Shown here piece after piece: positions 1 to 7,825 of a stretch of 64,000 nucleotides of DNA. Below the pieces are notes generated by a model. The model was not told where the DNA came from, ran no database searches, and was given only the letters and a program-made list of their open reading frames with translations. Made by a program: the position numbers and the translations under genes. Every line of letters starts with the position of its first letter. Within the stretch, counting starts at the first letter, position 1. Source of the DNA: JALEFZ01 sp039817415 (lineage in GTDB: Bacteria > Bacteroidota > Bacteroidia > J057); NCBI GenBank assembly GCA_039817415.1, contig JBCBVV010000024.1:28053-92052 (forward strand), read 5' to 3'.

Positions 1-353
1 CTACCAAAGAATGCAAGGTTACAGATAGTTATAAGCAGGCCATTGTAGATGCAGAGGAAGATGATATTGTATGGACCAACAAAATTGCTGGAAATAACTC
101 ATCTGTCATCAAAACTGACGATATTATGAAGGGGGGATTACGAACGGGTCCTGTCATCAACTTTATGTTAAGAAGGCCCAAACTGAAAAAATATGCCAGA
201 ATGTACCTCATGAGCCGTGGGCTAAAGAACTATAGCAAAACGGCTTTTGACGACAACGTACAGTTCTGGCAGGCAGGAAAAGGAGTTGGGCAAATTACCT
301 CCATCAAGACGGCAGCTGAGGTCATTCAAGCGTTTTCGAAAGTAAGCGTATAA
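1..353 (+). CDS. Nitronate monooxygenase, C-terminal part (partial)
   Basis: An open frame runs in from the left edge (first whole codon at base 3) and stops with TAA at 351-353, so only about 116 C-terminal residues are visible. The segment 'FWQAGKGVGQITSIKTAAEV' near the end and the earlier 'YKQAIVDAEEDDIVWT' match the C-terminal part of nitronate monooxygenase / 2-nitropropane dioxygenase TIM barrels, where an AGQ-x-VG-x-I motif closes the FMN-binding domain. These FMN enzymes oxidise alkyl nitronates; in bacteria many members are of unknown substrate. An acyl-CoA dehydrogenase follows 66 bp downstream on the same strand, suggesting a shared transcript related to acyl-CoA or nitro-compound metabolism. 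The N-terminal FMN and catalytic His regions lie outside the window. Confidence 0.75.
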   Translation, partial: TKECKVTDSYKQAIVDAEEDDIVWTNKIAGNNSSVIKTDDIMKGGLRTGPVINFMLRRPKLKKYARMYLMSRGLKNYSKTAFDDNVQFWQAGKGVGQITSIKTAAEVIQAFSKVSV

Positions 354-419
354 GCGGTGAACCTGACCCTTCCGCAAATAAGAGTCAAACAACTATTTGG
401 TAACTGAAAAGGCATCTAT

Positions 420-1577
420 ATGAAACATTTATTCTTCTCCGAAGAGCACGAATTATTCAGAAGTTCTCTTCAGGATTTCTTCAAAGCGGAAATCATCCCT
501 CATTTAGACGAATGGGAAAAAGTAAGTAAAACAGACCGATCTGCCCTTCGCAAGATGGGAGAAATGGGATTTCTGGGTCTGGAGGTGGAGGAGGAATATG
601 GTGGAATGGGCCTCGATTTCCTTTATTCAACGATTCTATGTGAGGAGTTGGGAAGAGCTGGCAGCATGGGTTTTTATACCGTCGTGGCAGCACATAGCTA
701 TTTGGCGATGAATTACCTTATTCATGCAGGTTCTCCCTTTATCAAGGACAAATACCTTCGGCCGAGTGTCAGTGGAGAATTGATCGGTTCATTGGCTATG
801 ACTGAACCCAATGCAGGCTCTGACTTGAAAGGAATTCGCACGACTGCCGAACTTGTTGGAGACGAGTTCATTGTCAATGGTTCCAAAACCTTTATCTCCA
901 ATGCCTATTATGGAGATTATACGGTTGCGGCTGTTAGAACAGAACATGGCATGTCCATGCTGGTTATGGATTTGGATGCTGAAGGGGTTTCAAGAACCAA
1001 GTTGGACAAGGTCGGTATTCGTATCTCAGATACAGCTGAACTTTCATTTAACAACGTCCGTGTTCCAAAGGAAAACCTTCTTGGGGAGGAAGGCAAAGGT
1101 TTTTACTACATGATGGAAAGCCTTCAAGTTGAGCGATTGACAGGTGCTCAAGCCTGTATGGGGCTGATTGAGTACGTGATGGACATCACTTTACAATACA
1201 TTGCTGAGCGAATGGCTTTTGGCCAGAGCATCAACAAATTTCAGGTATTGAGACACCAGATTGCTGAAATGGCAACAGAAATGGAAGCCTATCGAGCTTT
1301 TATGTATCAAACGAGTTTTAGGTTGGCTAAGGGAGAAAATGTGGTAAAGGAATGTTCTATGCTCAAGATGAGAGTAGGAGACTTATTGAATGAAATCGTC
1401 TACAAGTGTCAACAGATGTTTGGGGGATATGGCTTCATGGAAGAATATCCTATTGGACGCATCTATCGCGATGTGCGAATTGCACCCGTGTATGGGGGAA
1501 CTTCTGAAATTATGAAAGAGGTGATTGCCAAAATGGTTGTGGATCAAGTTTCTTACAAACCTGTTTACAAGAAGTAA
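420..1577 (+). CDS. Acyl-CoA dehydrogenase
   Basis: A 385-residue protein of standard acyl-CoA dehydrogenase length, introducing a trans-2 double bond into an acyl-CoA with FAD as cofactor and electron-transferring flavoprotein as acceptor. Visible family signatures are 'MTEPNAGSDLKGI' (FAD/substrate loop), 'QMFGGYGFMEEYPIGRIYRDVR' (C-terminal helical domain) and 'YGGTSEIM' near the end. At the position where medium-chain enzymes carry their catalytic Glu (YEGT) this protein has Gly. A Glu is present instead in 'QVERL' (about residue 238), which is where long-chain and isovaleryl-CoA dehydrogenases carry the base, so the enzyme belongs to that geometry. Chain-length specificity cannot be read further. 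It lies 66 bp after the nitronate monooxygenase and ends just before a strong terminator hairpin. Confidence 0.9.
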   Translation: MKHLFFSEEHELFRSSLQDFFKAEIIPHLDEWEKVSKTDRSALRKMGEMGFLGLEVEEEYGGMGLDFLYSTILCEELGRAGSMGFYTVVAAHSYLAMNYLIHAGSPFIKDKYLRPSVSGELIGSLAMTEPNAGSDLKGIRTTAELVGDEFIVNGSKTFISNAYYGDYTVAAVRTEHGMSMLVMDLDAEGVSRTKLDKVGIRISDTAELSFNNVRVPKENLLGEEGKGFYYMMESLQVERLTGAQACMGLIEYVMDITLQYIAERMAFGQSINKFQVLRHQIAEMATEMEAYRAFMYQTSFRLAKGENVVKECSMLKMRVGDLLNEIVYKCQQMFGGYGFMEEYPIGRIYRDVRIAPVYGGTSEIMKEVIAKMVVDQVSYKPVYKK

Positions 1578-1613
1578 GACCCTCGCCAATTGGTGAGAAG
1601 AAATAAAATCACC

Positions 1614-1650
1614 AGCACTTACAAGCCTTTGCTTGTAAGTGCTTTTTCTT
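1614..1650 (+). terminator. Rho-independent terminator after acyl-CoA dehydrogenase
   Basis: A perfect 13-bp stem (AGCACTTACAAGC at 1614-1626 pairing with 1631-1643), a 4-nt loop and a following T-rich run (TTTTTCTTT) form a textbook intrinsic terminator 36 bp after the stop codon. Confidence 0.9.
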
Positions 1651-1804
1651 TAGGTGAATAAGCTTTTTTTCCAAAGAGTCCCATTTAATAAAATACAAGG
1701 ATGCCTAACTTTTTTCAGCTGGAAAGTTTATTTTAAAGGAACGTAAGAGTAACCTATCGCGATCTCTCTATTCTGATCTTCTCAAATGATAATTGTACAA
1801 TCGA

Positions 1805-2353
1805 ATGGCAAATCTAAAAGGCCTACTTCCCTTATTCAGACATCTCACGATACGGACGGTTGAAAAGGGTGAAGTCTTAGTGGAAAGAGGCGCTACCCAA
1901 AAAGAGCTTTTTTTCATCAGGAAGGGAATGGTCAGAAGTTATTTCTTGAATGAAAAATTAGAAGAGATTACTTTTCAGCTCTTTCCGGAGTACTATATTT
2001 TTGGGAATATCCACGCAGTTTTATTTGATGAGCCTTCTCATTTTTGTTTTCAGGCTTTGGAGAAAACCAAGGTGTATTCCATCGATTATACTTCCTATTT
2101 TGAGCTATCTTCCAAGAATCCTGATGTCTCTCAATTAAACATGAGCTTTCTGGGTAAAAAGGTCGTCAAACAAGCCTTCCAACGTGTTGAATCCTTTGTT
2201 GCGCTCACACCTGAGGAGCGATATCGCAAATATGCGAAAGATCATCCAAATATAATTGGCAGAGCTCCAGACAAATACATTGCCAATGTCTTAGGTATTA
2301 CGCCTGTTTCGTTGAGCAGAATTAGAAACCGTATCGCCTCCAAGGTCGACTAG
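1805..2353 (+). CDS. Crp/Fnr-family transcriptional regulator
   Basis: About 182 residues. Residues 1-110 have the cyclic-nucleotide-binding beta-roll pattern ('VEKGEVLVERGATQKELFFI', 'KGMVRSYFLNEKLEEITFQLF'), and the C-terminus 'YIANVLGITPVSLSRIRNRI' is the short helix-turn-helix common in Bacteroidota Crp-like proteins ('ALTPEERYRKY' precedes it). I chose the ATG at 1805; a TTG at 1793 is the only other in-frame start because a stop codon directly precedes it. The effector is unknown: many Bacteroidota members do not bind cAMP. It precedes an outer-membrane-like protein and lipoprotein on the same strand and may control them. Confidence 0.85.
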   Translation: MANLKGLLPLFRHLTIRTVEKGEVLVERGATQKELFFIRKGMVRSYFLNEKLEEITFQLFPEYYIFGNIHAVLFDEPSHFCFQALEKTKVYSIDYTSYFELSSKNPDVSQLNMSFLGKKVVKQAFQRVESFVALTPEERYRKYAKDHPNIIGRAPDKYIANVLGITPVSLSRIRNRIASKVD

Positions 2354-2443
2354 CTCCTTTCAATTTCTTAGCGTTTGTTAATGTACTTCGGTTGTGGTTT
2401 GAAATAGATTTGCAAGATCAAACTTCAAACATAATCGAGTAAT

Positions 2444-3049
2444 ATGCGGTATTTGAGCATTTTATGTCTATCCCTCTTTTTAACCAGCTCTTTATGGGCA
2501 CAATCCTCTGATGAGACCAGGTTGAAGCTGTCCCTTCAAACGGATTTGTTGGCCTATACGACAGCTGGTGGTTGGAGTACTTGGGCCTCTGCAGAGTTAA
2601 ATCGGTATAAGCTTTCTGTAGCCTTTGTCAATTATCCCAATCGCTTTCCGGATATCTATGAAGAAACAGGGATTCAGGAAAATCCAAGCTGGCTAAGGAT
2701 TCAGCTTTCTAGAGGATTTAAGCCTACTTCCAAACTGAAGAATTTCTTCTACGGTTTAAATGTTGAGCACCATTGGAGAGAATTAACCGAAGACAATAAC
2801 CCCGAAGAAATCCTGAACGATACCCATTGGGAACTAGGAATATTTGCAGGCTATGAATGGAGACCTTGGCAAAAGAAAGAAAATGCCTTACAACATATTT
2901 CAGTGATATTCTGGGCTGGTCTCAATGCCCTGCCTACTAATTCTGAAATGAGTCGTGTTTTTGAAAACACAGGAAGTATTTACGATATCCCTGGCATTTT
3001 CAGGAATACCATTGGCATCAACTTGAGCTACACCATTTTTCAACAATAA
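2444..3049 (+). CDS. Hypothetical secreted, probably outer-membrane beta-barrel protein
   Basis: A 201-residue protein with a clear signal peptide ('LSILCLSLFLTSSLWAQ', cleavage after AQ). The mature part consists of alternating hydrophobic/polar strands ('LKLSLQTDLLAYTTAGGWS', 'FYGLNVEHHW', 'LGIFAGYEW', 'ISVIFWAGL') ending in 'NTIGINLSYTIFQQ', with aromatic residues close to the C-terminus as is usual for small outer-membrane barrels. I do not recognise the family with certainty. It is followed after 12 bp by a lipoprotein gene and is probably co-transcribed with it. Function unknown. Confidence 0.6.
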   Translation: MRYLSILCLSLFLTSSLWAQSSDETRLKLSLQTDLLAYTTAGGWSTWASAELNRYKLSVAFVNYPNRFPDIYEETGIQENPSWLRIQLSRGFKPTSKLKNFFYGLNVEHHWRELTEDNNPEEILNDTHWELGIFAGYEWRPWQKKENALQHISVIFWAGLNALPTNSEMSRVFENTGSIYDIPGIFRNTIGINLSYTIFQQ

Positions 3050-3061
3050 ACCAGCACTAAA

Positions 3062-4348
3062 ATGAACAACATAACCTTTTTCACAAGTTGTCTAGCTATG
3101 CTACTCTTAGGCGGATGCATTGAAGAAAGAGTAGATGACGCTTTGTTTAACAGTAACCTAGCTAATGCAGATTATTGGTCTGAGGAAGCCAAGATTCTTT
3201 CAGCTGGTGTAGGCTTTGCCGATATCATTGAGGTTGATTTTGACGAAGTAAGCAGGGAAAATGCCATCGCTGCTGGTGCTGCCTGGTTAGATGATTCAAG
3301 TTGCGAGCCCGAAAATACTGGAGTATTTACTCAACTTGCCCTTGCACCCGGAGTTACTATTCTTTACAGAGGGAATGTAGATTATAGTGTCCTGAAAGAT
3401 GGTGCACTGGGCCTTGATGGTCAACCTATTGTCTTCAGCTGGCCCGTACTTTCAGAAAATGTTCATCCGGAAGATTTCAAAATTACACTAAATACGGGCG
3501 AGGTCGTTTTTCCACAGTTTGCAGGAATGAATCCTAACTACGAATACAACGAGAGAAATTGTGTAGTCCTATTTGGGGAGGTATGTAACCGCTTACCAAG
3601 TTCTGATCCTGCTGCTCGTTTTCCAGTAAGGGTAGACATTGTGGATGATGGAACTCCCTTGATGCTTATTGGTCCTAACCAAGAGATCAAAAGCGCGGTA
3701 GGTATGTTTTGGGAAACTACTACCAGTCCATATGACGAAAACAACGGACCTCGTTTGGTAGGGGCCAAACTAAATTACTGTGGAACCAAGGCTGTTGGTG
3801 AGGGAGTAGCTGGTGCTGCTTTTGCCAACAGTGTGGTACCCAATGATGAATTTGCTCTTTATGGGGGAGGCGATTTTCGTTTACGTATTCTTACAACTGG
3901 AGGATTCTCTCCAGATGGCGTAAGAGGAGTGAAGCCTACAGATTTTGAGAAATATTTTATCATTCATGCTTTGGGACAGAATGGGGATACTGTTTTGATA
4001 GACAAGGTTGGTCAGGATTTTCAGGTCTTAGGAGGAAGTCTTCGCGTCATTGGTTTGTCTGATTTGGGGTTAGCACAGGATTCATATGATGAGTGCTATG
4101 TGGAGGATAGAGACAATTACATAGATATAATTTTAGAAGGAGATGAGGCAGCAGCTCGCAACATTACTTTTTTGGAAATCCCTAGTCTGGAAGGTGGTTA
4201 TTCCCCCTTTTACAATCCAGGCGGGCCAGGTACCACACCTACTCTGGGTGTCAATTACAGTGCTCCCGGACCAAGAGATGTAGAGCCTGTCATTATAGCC
4301 TTGGACAATCCCATGCGAGTAAGTTATGATGGTTATAGATATAGGTAA
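3062..4348 (+). CDS. Hypothetical lipoprotein
   Basis: A 428-residue protein starting with a lipoprotein signal ('CLAMLLLGGCIEERVDD', lipobox LLGGC, acylated Cys about residue 19). The mature protein is acidic and contains several scattered Cys residues ('DSSCEPENTG', 'NCVVLFGEVCN', 'LNYCGTK', 'DECYVED') that could form disulfides outside the inner membrane. I recognise no catalytic motif. It sits 12 bp downstream of the small barrel-like protein, so the two may form an outer-membrane pair, and a terminator follows. Function unknown. Confidence 0.65.
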   Translation: MNNITFFTSCLAMLLLGGCIEERVDDALFNSNLANADYWSEEAKILSAGVGFADIIEVDFDEVSRENAIAAGAAWLDDSSCEPENTGVFTQLALAPGVTILYRGNVDYSVLKDGALGLDGQPIVFSWPVLSENVHPEDFKITLNTGEVVFPQFAGMNPNYEYNERNCVVLFGEVCNRLPSSDPAARFPVRVDIVDDGTPLMLIGPNQEIKSAVGMFWETTTSPYDENNGPRLVGAKLNYCGTKAVGEGVAGAAFANSVVPNDEFALYGGGDFRLRILTTGGFSPDGVRGVKPTDFEKYFIIHALGQNGDTVLIDKVGQDFQVLGGSLRVIGLSDLGLAQDSYDECYVEDRDNYIDIILEGDEAAARNITFLEIPSLEGGYSPFYNPGGPGTTPTLGVNYSAPGPRDVEPVIIALDNPMRVSYDGYRYR

Positions 4349-4392
4349 GCTGCTCAAGATGGCTTATCACAGAAAATAGGCTTTCTGTAAAT

Positions 4393-4437
4393 AGAAGGTG
4401 GACAAGGTCAATAGTTTAGTCCATCTTCTTATTTTTT
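4393..4437 (+). terminator. Intrinsic terminator after lipoprotein gene
   Basis: An 11-bp stem (AGAAGGTGGAC / GTCCATCTTCT, one G-T wobble) is followed by TATTTTTT, 45 bp after the stop codon at 4348. Confidence 0.75.
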
Positions 4438-4525
4438 AAAAGGGGTAGAGGAACGAATAAGAATTGGTAACTTAATTGATATATATATGGTAAAGCTGAT
4501 TACAGAAACTTTAGGTTGAACGAAA

Positions 4526-5098
4526 ATGCGTGAGTCTCTCAAGAAATATATGATAGATCAAGTTACCTTTCCGAAGGAAACAGAGATAGATGGGATACTG
4601 GAATTGTTTGAGGTAGTGAATTTTAAAAAGGGAGAGTTTTTCAAAAAACCCTTTGTCGCCGGACCCGATATTGCCTTTTTACCCGAAGGAGCTGTTAGAA
4701 TCATAATTTACAAGGAAAATGGGGATGAAATCACGGCAAGAATTCGAGAAAACAACTCATTTATCATTGACCCATTTAGACTAAAAGGAATCGAAGTTTC
4801 TCCCTTGGGAATAGAGTGTCTAGCAGATCAATCGCTTTTGGTGGCACCCATCAGCAAGCTTACAAAATTGTTTGAAACCAATCTTGCCTGGAACATTGTG
4901 ATTCGAAAACAACTGATGGAGCAAATGGCTGATATCGCTCAGAGCCAATATTTGTTTCTGACAGGTAATGCCAAAGAACGATACAACTATATCATTGAAA
5001 ACAATCCAGGACTCCTAAAAAAGTTTCCCCTACATTTTATCGCTTCGATGATTGGAATTACCCCAACCCAGCTTAGTAGAATTCGAAATAAAAAATAA
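4526..5098 (+). CDS. Crp/Fnr-like transcriptional regulator
   Basis: A 190-residue protein with an N-terminal cupin-like cyclic-nucleotide-binding fold ('FEVVNFKKGEFFKKPFVAGPDIAFLPEGAVRIII', residues 28-62) and a C-terminal 'FIASMIGITPTQLSRIRNKK' helix-turn-helix. It is short like most Bacteroidota Crp-type proteins and is diverged from the one at 1.8 kb. The DJ-1/PfpI lipoprotein and a sulfatase follow on the same strand (gap 82 bp), so it is a candidate regulator of that pair. The ligand cannot be inferred from sequence. Confidence 0.8.
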   Translation: MRESLKKYMIDQVTFPKETEIDGILELFEVVNFKKGEFFKKPFVAGPDIAFLPEGAVRIIIYKENGDEITARIRENNSFIIDPFRLKGIEVSPLGIECLADQSLLVAPISKLTKLFETNLAWNIVIRKQLMEQMADIAQSQYLFLTGNAKERYNYIIENNPGLLKKFPLHFIASMIGITPTQLSRIRNKK

Positions 5099-5180
5099 GC
5101 TTTTTCATTTCTCAACATTTGTTGAGGACAAAGCCCAACCCATTCCAATACCTTGCCTTCAGCAAACAAAAAAACATACA

Positions 5181-6029
5181 ATGAAGAAAGGTATTATTTC
5201 CTCCATATTTTTGATCATAGCAGCCATAGGCCTGAGCAGTTGTTCATCCATCCTAAAGTCAAGAGGCCTTCATCCAGACTATGATGGACAGACCTTTAAC
5301 CTAAATGGAAAAAAGGCTTTGATCGTTACGACTAGTCATGGGGTATTAAGCAAACCTGGGGAGACAAGTGGTGATTCAACCGGTGTCTTTGGCTCTGAAA
5401 TGACGATTCCCTACTACGAATTCCAAGACGCCAACATGGAGGTTCATGTGGCAAGTATAAAAGGAGGGCTTATTCCCATCGATCCTAAATCCTTCAAAAA
5501 AGCCATTATAAGCCCTGAAGATAAGCGTTATTTAGCGGATGAAATCTTCCAAGAAAAAACGAAAAAATCAATTCCCGTCTTTGAGATAGACTTTAAGGAT
5601 TATGATGTGGTGTTTTTCGCGGGGGGTTGGGGAGCAGCTTATGATTTGGGCTCAATGGAACTAGGGGAAAAGGTATCTGATGCCTATTATCATTCTGATG
5701 TTATTTTTGGAAGTGTATGTCATGGAGCCTTAGCCTTTACCACGGCCAAAGACACAACAGGAGAGTATTTAATCAAGGGGAGAACCATGACGGGTGTGAC
5801 CCAAAGTCAACTTGATCAACTCAACATAGAATTTACTCCCCTCCATCCTGAAGAAGAACTAAAAAAGGCTGGAGCAGATTATCAATGTAGCACGGGAAGA
5901 AGAGACTTTTTTGAGACCTTGACTGTAGTGGACCAAGAAAAGCGTTTTGTAACGGGACAAAACCAAAACTCAGGTCATGAGACCTCTCAAGAGATATTGA
6001 AATTGGTGAAGAATAACCCTAACAAGTAA
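5181..6029 (+). CDS. DJ-1/PfpI family lipoprotein
   Basis: About 282 residues from the ATG at 5181; this start is preferred over an in-frame upstream start at 5052 because it places a lipoprotein signal at the N-terminus ('FLIIAAIGLSSCSSIL', lipobox LSSC). The body matches the DJ-1/PfpI (HchA-like) class I amidotransferase fold: 'ALIVTTSHG', 'MEVHVASIKGGLIPIDPKSF', 'YDVVFFAGGWGAAYDL' and the nucleophile elbow 'GSVCHGALAF' with Cys followed by His. Family members include glyoxalase III/deglycase-like proteins and chaperones, and substrate cannot be assigned. Being membrane-anchored is unusual for the cytosolic chaperone members. The sulfatase begins 6 bp later, so the two are almost certainly one operon. 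Confidence 0.8.
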   Translation: MKKGIISSIFLIIAAIGLSSCSSILKSRGLHPDYDGQTFNLNGKKALIVTTSHGVLSKPGETSGDSTGVFGSEMTIPYYEFQDANMEVHVASIKGGLIPIDPKSFKKAIISPEDKRYLADEIFQEKTKKSIPVFEIDFKDYDVVFFAGGWGAAYDLGSMELGEKVSDAYYHSDVIFGSVCHGALAFTTAKDTTGEYLIKGRTMTGVTQSQLDQLNIEFTPLHPEEELKKAGADYQCSTGRRDFFETLTVVDQEKRFVTGQNQNSGHETSQEILKLVKNNPNK

Positions 6030-6035
6030 GCCAAG

Positions 6036-7715
6036 ATGAAATCATATTATTTCCTTATCCTTCTTGTGCTATTCGCCTTCAGTCAGAAAGGGTTTGGCCA
6101 GAATATCTCAGCTGACCTCAAGCCTAATATCGTCTTGATTCTGGTAGACGATTCAGGTTTGATGGATTTTGGAGCTTATGGTGGAGAGGCTCAAACCCCG
6201 ACAATTGACAGCCTTACTCACAATGGCCTCATGTTCACAAATATGCATGCCTCCCCAGTTTGTGCCCCTTCGAGAGCTATGTTGATGACAGGGACGGATA
6301 GCCACCTAAATGGAGTGGCCAACCTTCCAGAAATGCTCCCTAAAAAATACCAAGAAATTGAAGGCTATGAAGGGGTACTCTCAGAAAATGTCCAAACCAT
6401 CGCAACCCGATTGAAGGAAGTGAACTATAACAGCTATGTGGCAGGAAAGTGGCATTTAGGGCATGATGAAAAGACCTTGCCCAATAAAAGAGGTTTTGAT
6501 CGTTCCTTTATTTTGGGAGGCTCTGGTGCAGACAATTTCAATGGATCTGGCTATTTGCCCTTCAAATCTGAAGTGACTTGGTTTGAGGATGGGAAGCAGA
6601 CTGAATTGCCCAAAGACTTTTATTCCTCAGCTTATTTTGTAGATCAATTGATTCGATTTCACGATGAGGAAGAGAACAAGGAAGAACCCTTTTTTACTTT
6701 TCTCTCCTTCCTCGCTGTTCATGCGCCCGTTCAGGCTCCCCAAGAATATGTAGAAAAGTACACGAAAATGTATGAGGCGGGTTGGGATGAGTTGAGGCTA
6801 AAGCGTTTCAAGACCGCTAAGGAACTCGGCATATTACCGAAAGAGGCGGAAATGAATCCGACCTTTGATAAGATGAAAAAATGGGATGAGCTTTCTGAAA
6901 AGGAACAAGAAGAAAAAATCACAGATATAGCGATGATGGCAGCGATGTTGGAAGCCATGGATCATCATATTGGTCGCTATATTCAATACCTGAAGAACAA
7001 TGGGATGGCAGATAATACCATTTTTATTGTTACCTCAGACAATGGTCCTGACGGAGGCGATTACGCAGGGATTATGGTTTGGGCTAAGCGCCAAGGCTAT
7101 GAAAGGAATTTGGAAAAGGTTCAAGGAAATAGGTACTATGGATTCATCGGTCCGGAATATGCCTCAGCCATTGCTGCTCCTTTTTCCTTTTATAAATACT
7201 ATACAGGTGAAGGAGGACTGAGAGTACCATACGTCATGTCTGGCGCTGGAATTCCGACGAACAAAAGAGACGATTCTTTTTGCTTTTTTACGGATATCGC
7301 CCCCACCATTTACGACATTGCAGGTATTTCAACTACTGCAAATGAGGGATTTGTCCCAGTAACAGGGAAGAGCATGCTTCCTCATATTCAAGATCCTAGC
7401 ATCCCGATTTACAAAGAAGATGAGGGGGTACCGATGGAGGTCGCTGCCAATTCTGCCTATTTCATGGGAGACTACAAAATCGTCAAGAACAACATTCCAT
7501 TGGGAGACAATAGCTGGAAAATGTATAACCTAAAGACTGATCCAGCGGAAACAAAGGATATCTCAACTATTGAACCTTACCTATTTCAGTCAATGCTGTC
7601 TAGATATGAACGATATGAAAAGGAAGTTGGAGTAGTCAAGATGCCAGAAGGATACAATGCTGAAGGAGAAGTGGGGAAGAAGTCTATGAAGGCGATTGTG
7701 AATCCTTTTAAATGA
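6036..7715 (+). CDS. Secreted type I sulfatase (arylsulfatase family S1)
   Basis: A 559-residue protein with a signal peptide ('FLILLVLFAFSQKGFGQ'). It carries the sulfatase hallmark 'CAPSR' with Cys about residue 76, the site converted to formylglycine; the metal-binding 'VDDSGLMDFGAYGG' near residue 37; 'GKWHLGH' and 'TSDNGPDGGDY', all diagnostic of S1 formylglycine sulfatases. These hydrolyse sulfate esters, in marine Bacteroidota usually on algal galactans, fucans or ulvans. Alginate is not sulfated, so this enzyme points to a different glycan from the neighbouring lyases. It needs a formylglycine-generating enzyme, not present in the window. It forms an operon with the DJ-1-like lipoprotein. 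Confidence 0.9.
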   Translation: MKSYYFLILLVLFAFSQKGFGQNISADLKPNIVLILVDDSGLMDFGAYGGEAQTPTIDSLTHNGLMFTNMHASPVCAPSRAMLMTGTDSHLNGVANLPEMLPKKYQEIEGYEGVLSENVQTIATRLKEVNYNSYVAGKWHLGHDEKTLPNKRGFDRSFILGGSGADNFNGSGYLPFKSEVTWFEDGKQTELPKDFYSSAYFVDQLIRFHDEEENKEEPFFTFLSFLAVHAPVQAPQEYVEKYTKMYEAGWDELRLKRFKTAKELGILPKEAEMNPTFDKMKKWDELSEKEQEEKITDIAMMAAMLEAMDHHIGRYIQYLKNNGMADNTIFIVTSDNGPDGGDYAGIMVWAKRQGYERNLEKVQGNRYYGFIGPEYASAIAAPFSFYKYYTGEGGLRVPYVMSGAGIPTNKRDDSFCFFTDIAPTIYDIAGISTTANEGFVPVTGKSMLPHIQDPSIPIYKEDEGVPMEVAANSAYFMGDYKIVKNNIPLGDNSWKMYNLKTDPAETKDISTIEPYLFQSMLSRYERYEKEVGVVKMPEGYNAEGEVGKKSMKAIVNPFK

Positions 7716-7767
7716 TGTGAGCCTTTGTCAAAAGTGCCCTTAACATAACCCTTAATTCAAAATAGAA

Positions 7768-7803
7768 GCCCAACGAATTCCCATTTAGGGAGGTCGTTGG
7801 ACT
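7768..7803. terminator. Hairpin between convergent sulfatase and PL6 genes
   Basis: CCAACGA (7770-7776) pairs with TCGTTGG (7794-7800), with an inner TTCCC/GGGA pairing. It lies in the 110-bp gap between two converging genes and may end both transcripts, although no strong T run follows on either side. Confidence 0.5.
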
Positions 7804-7825
7804 TTGCCTAATTCCTTTTATGCTG

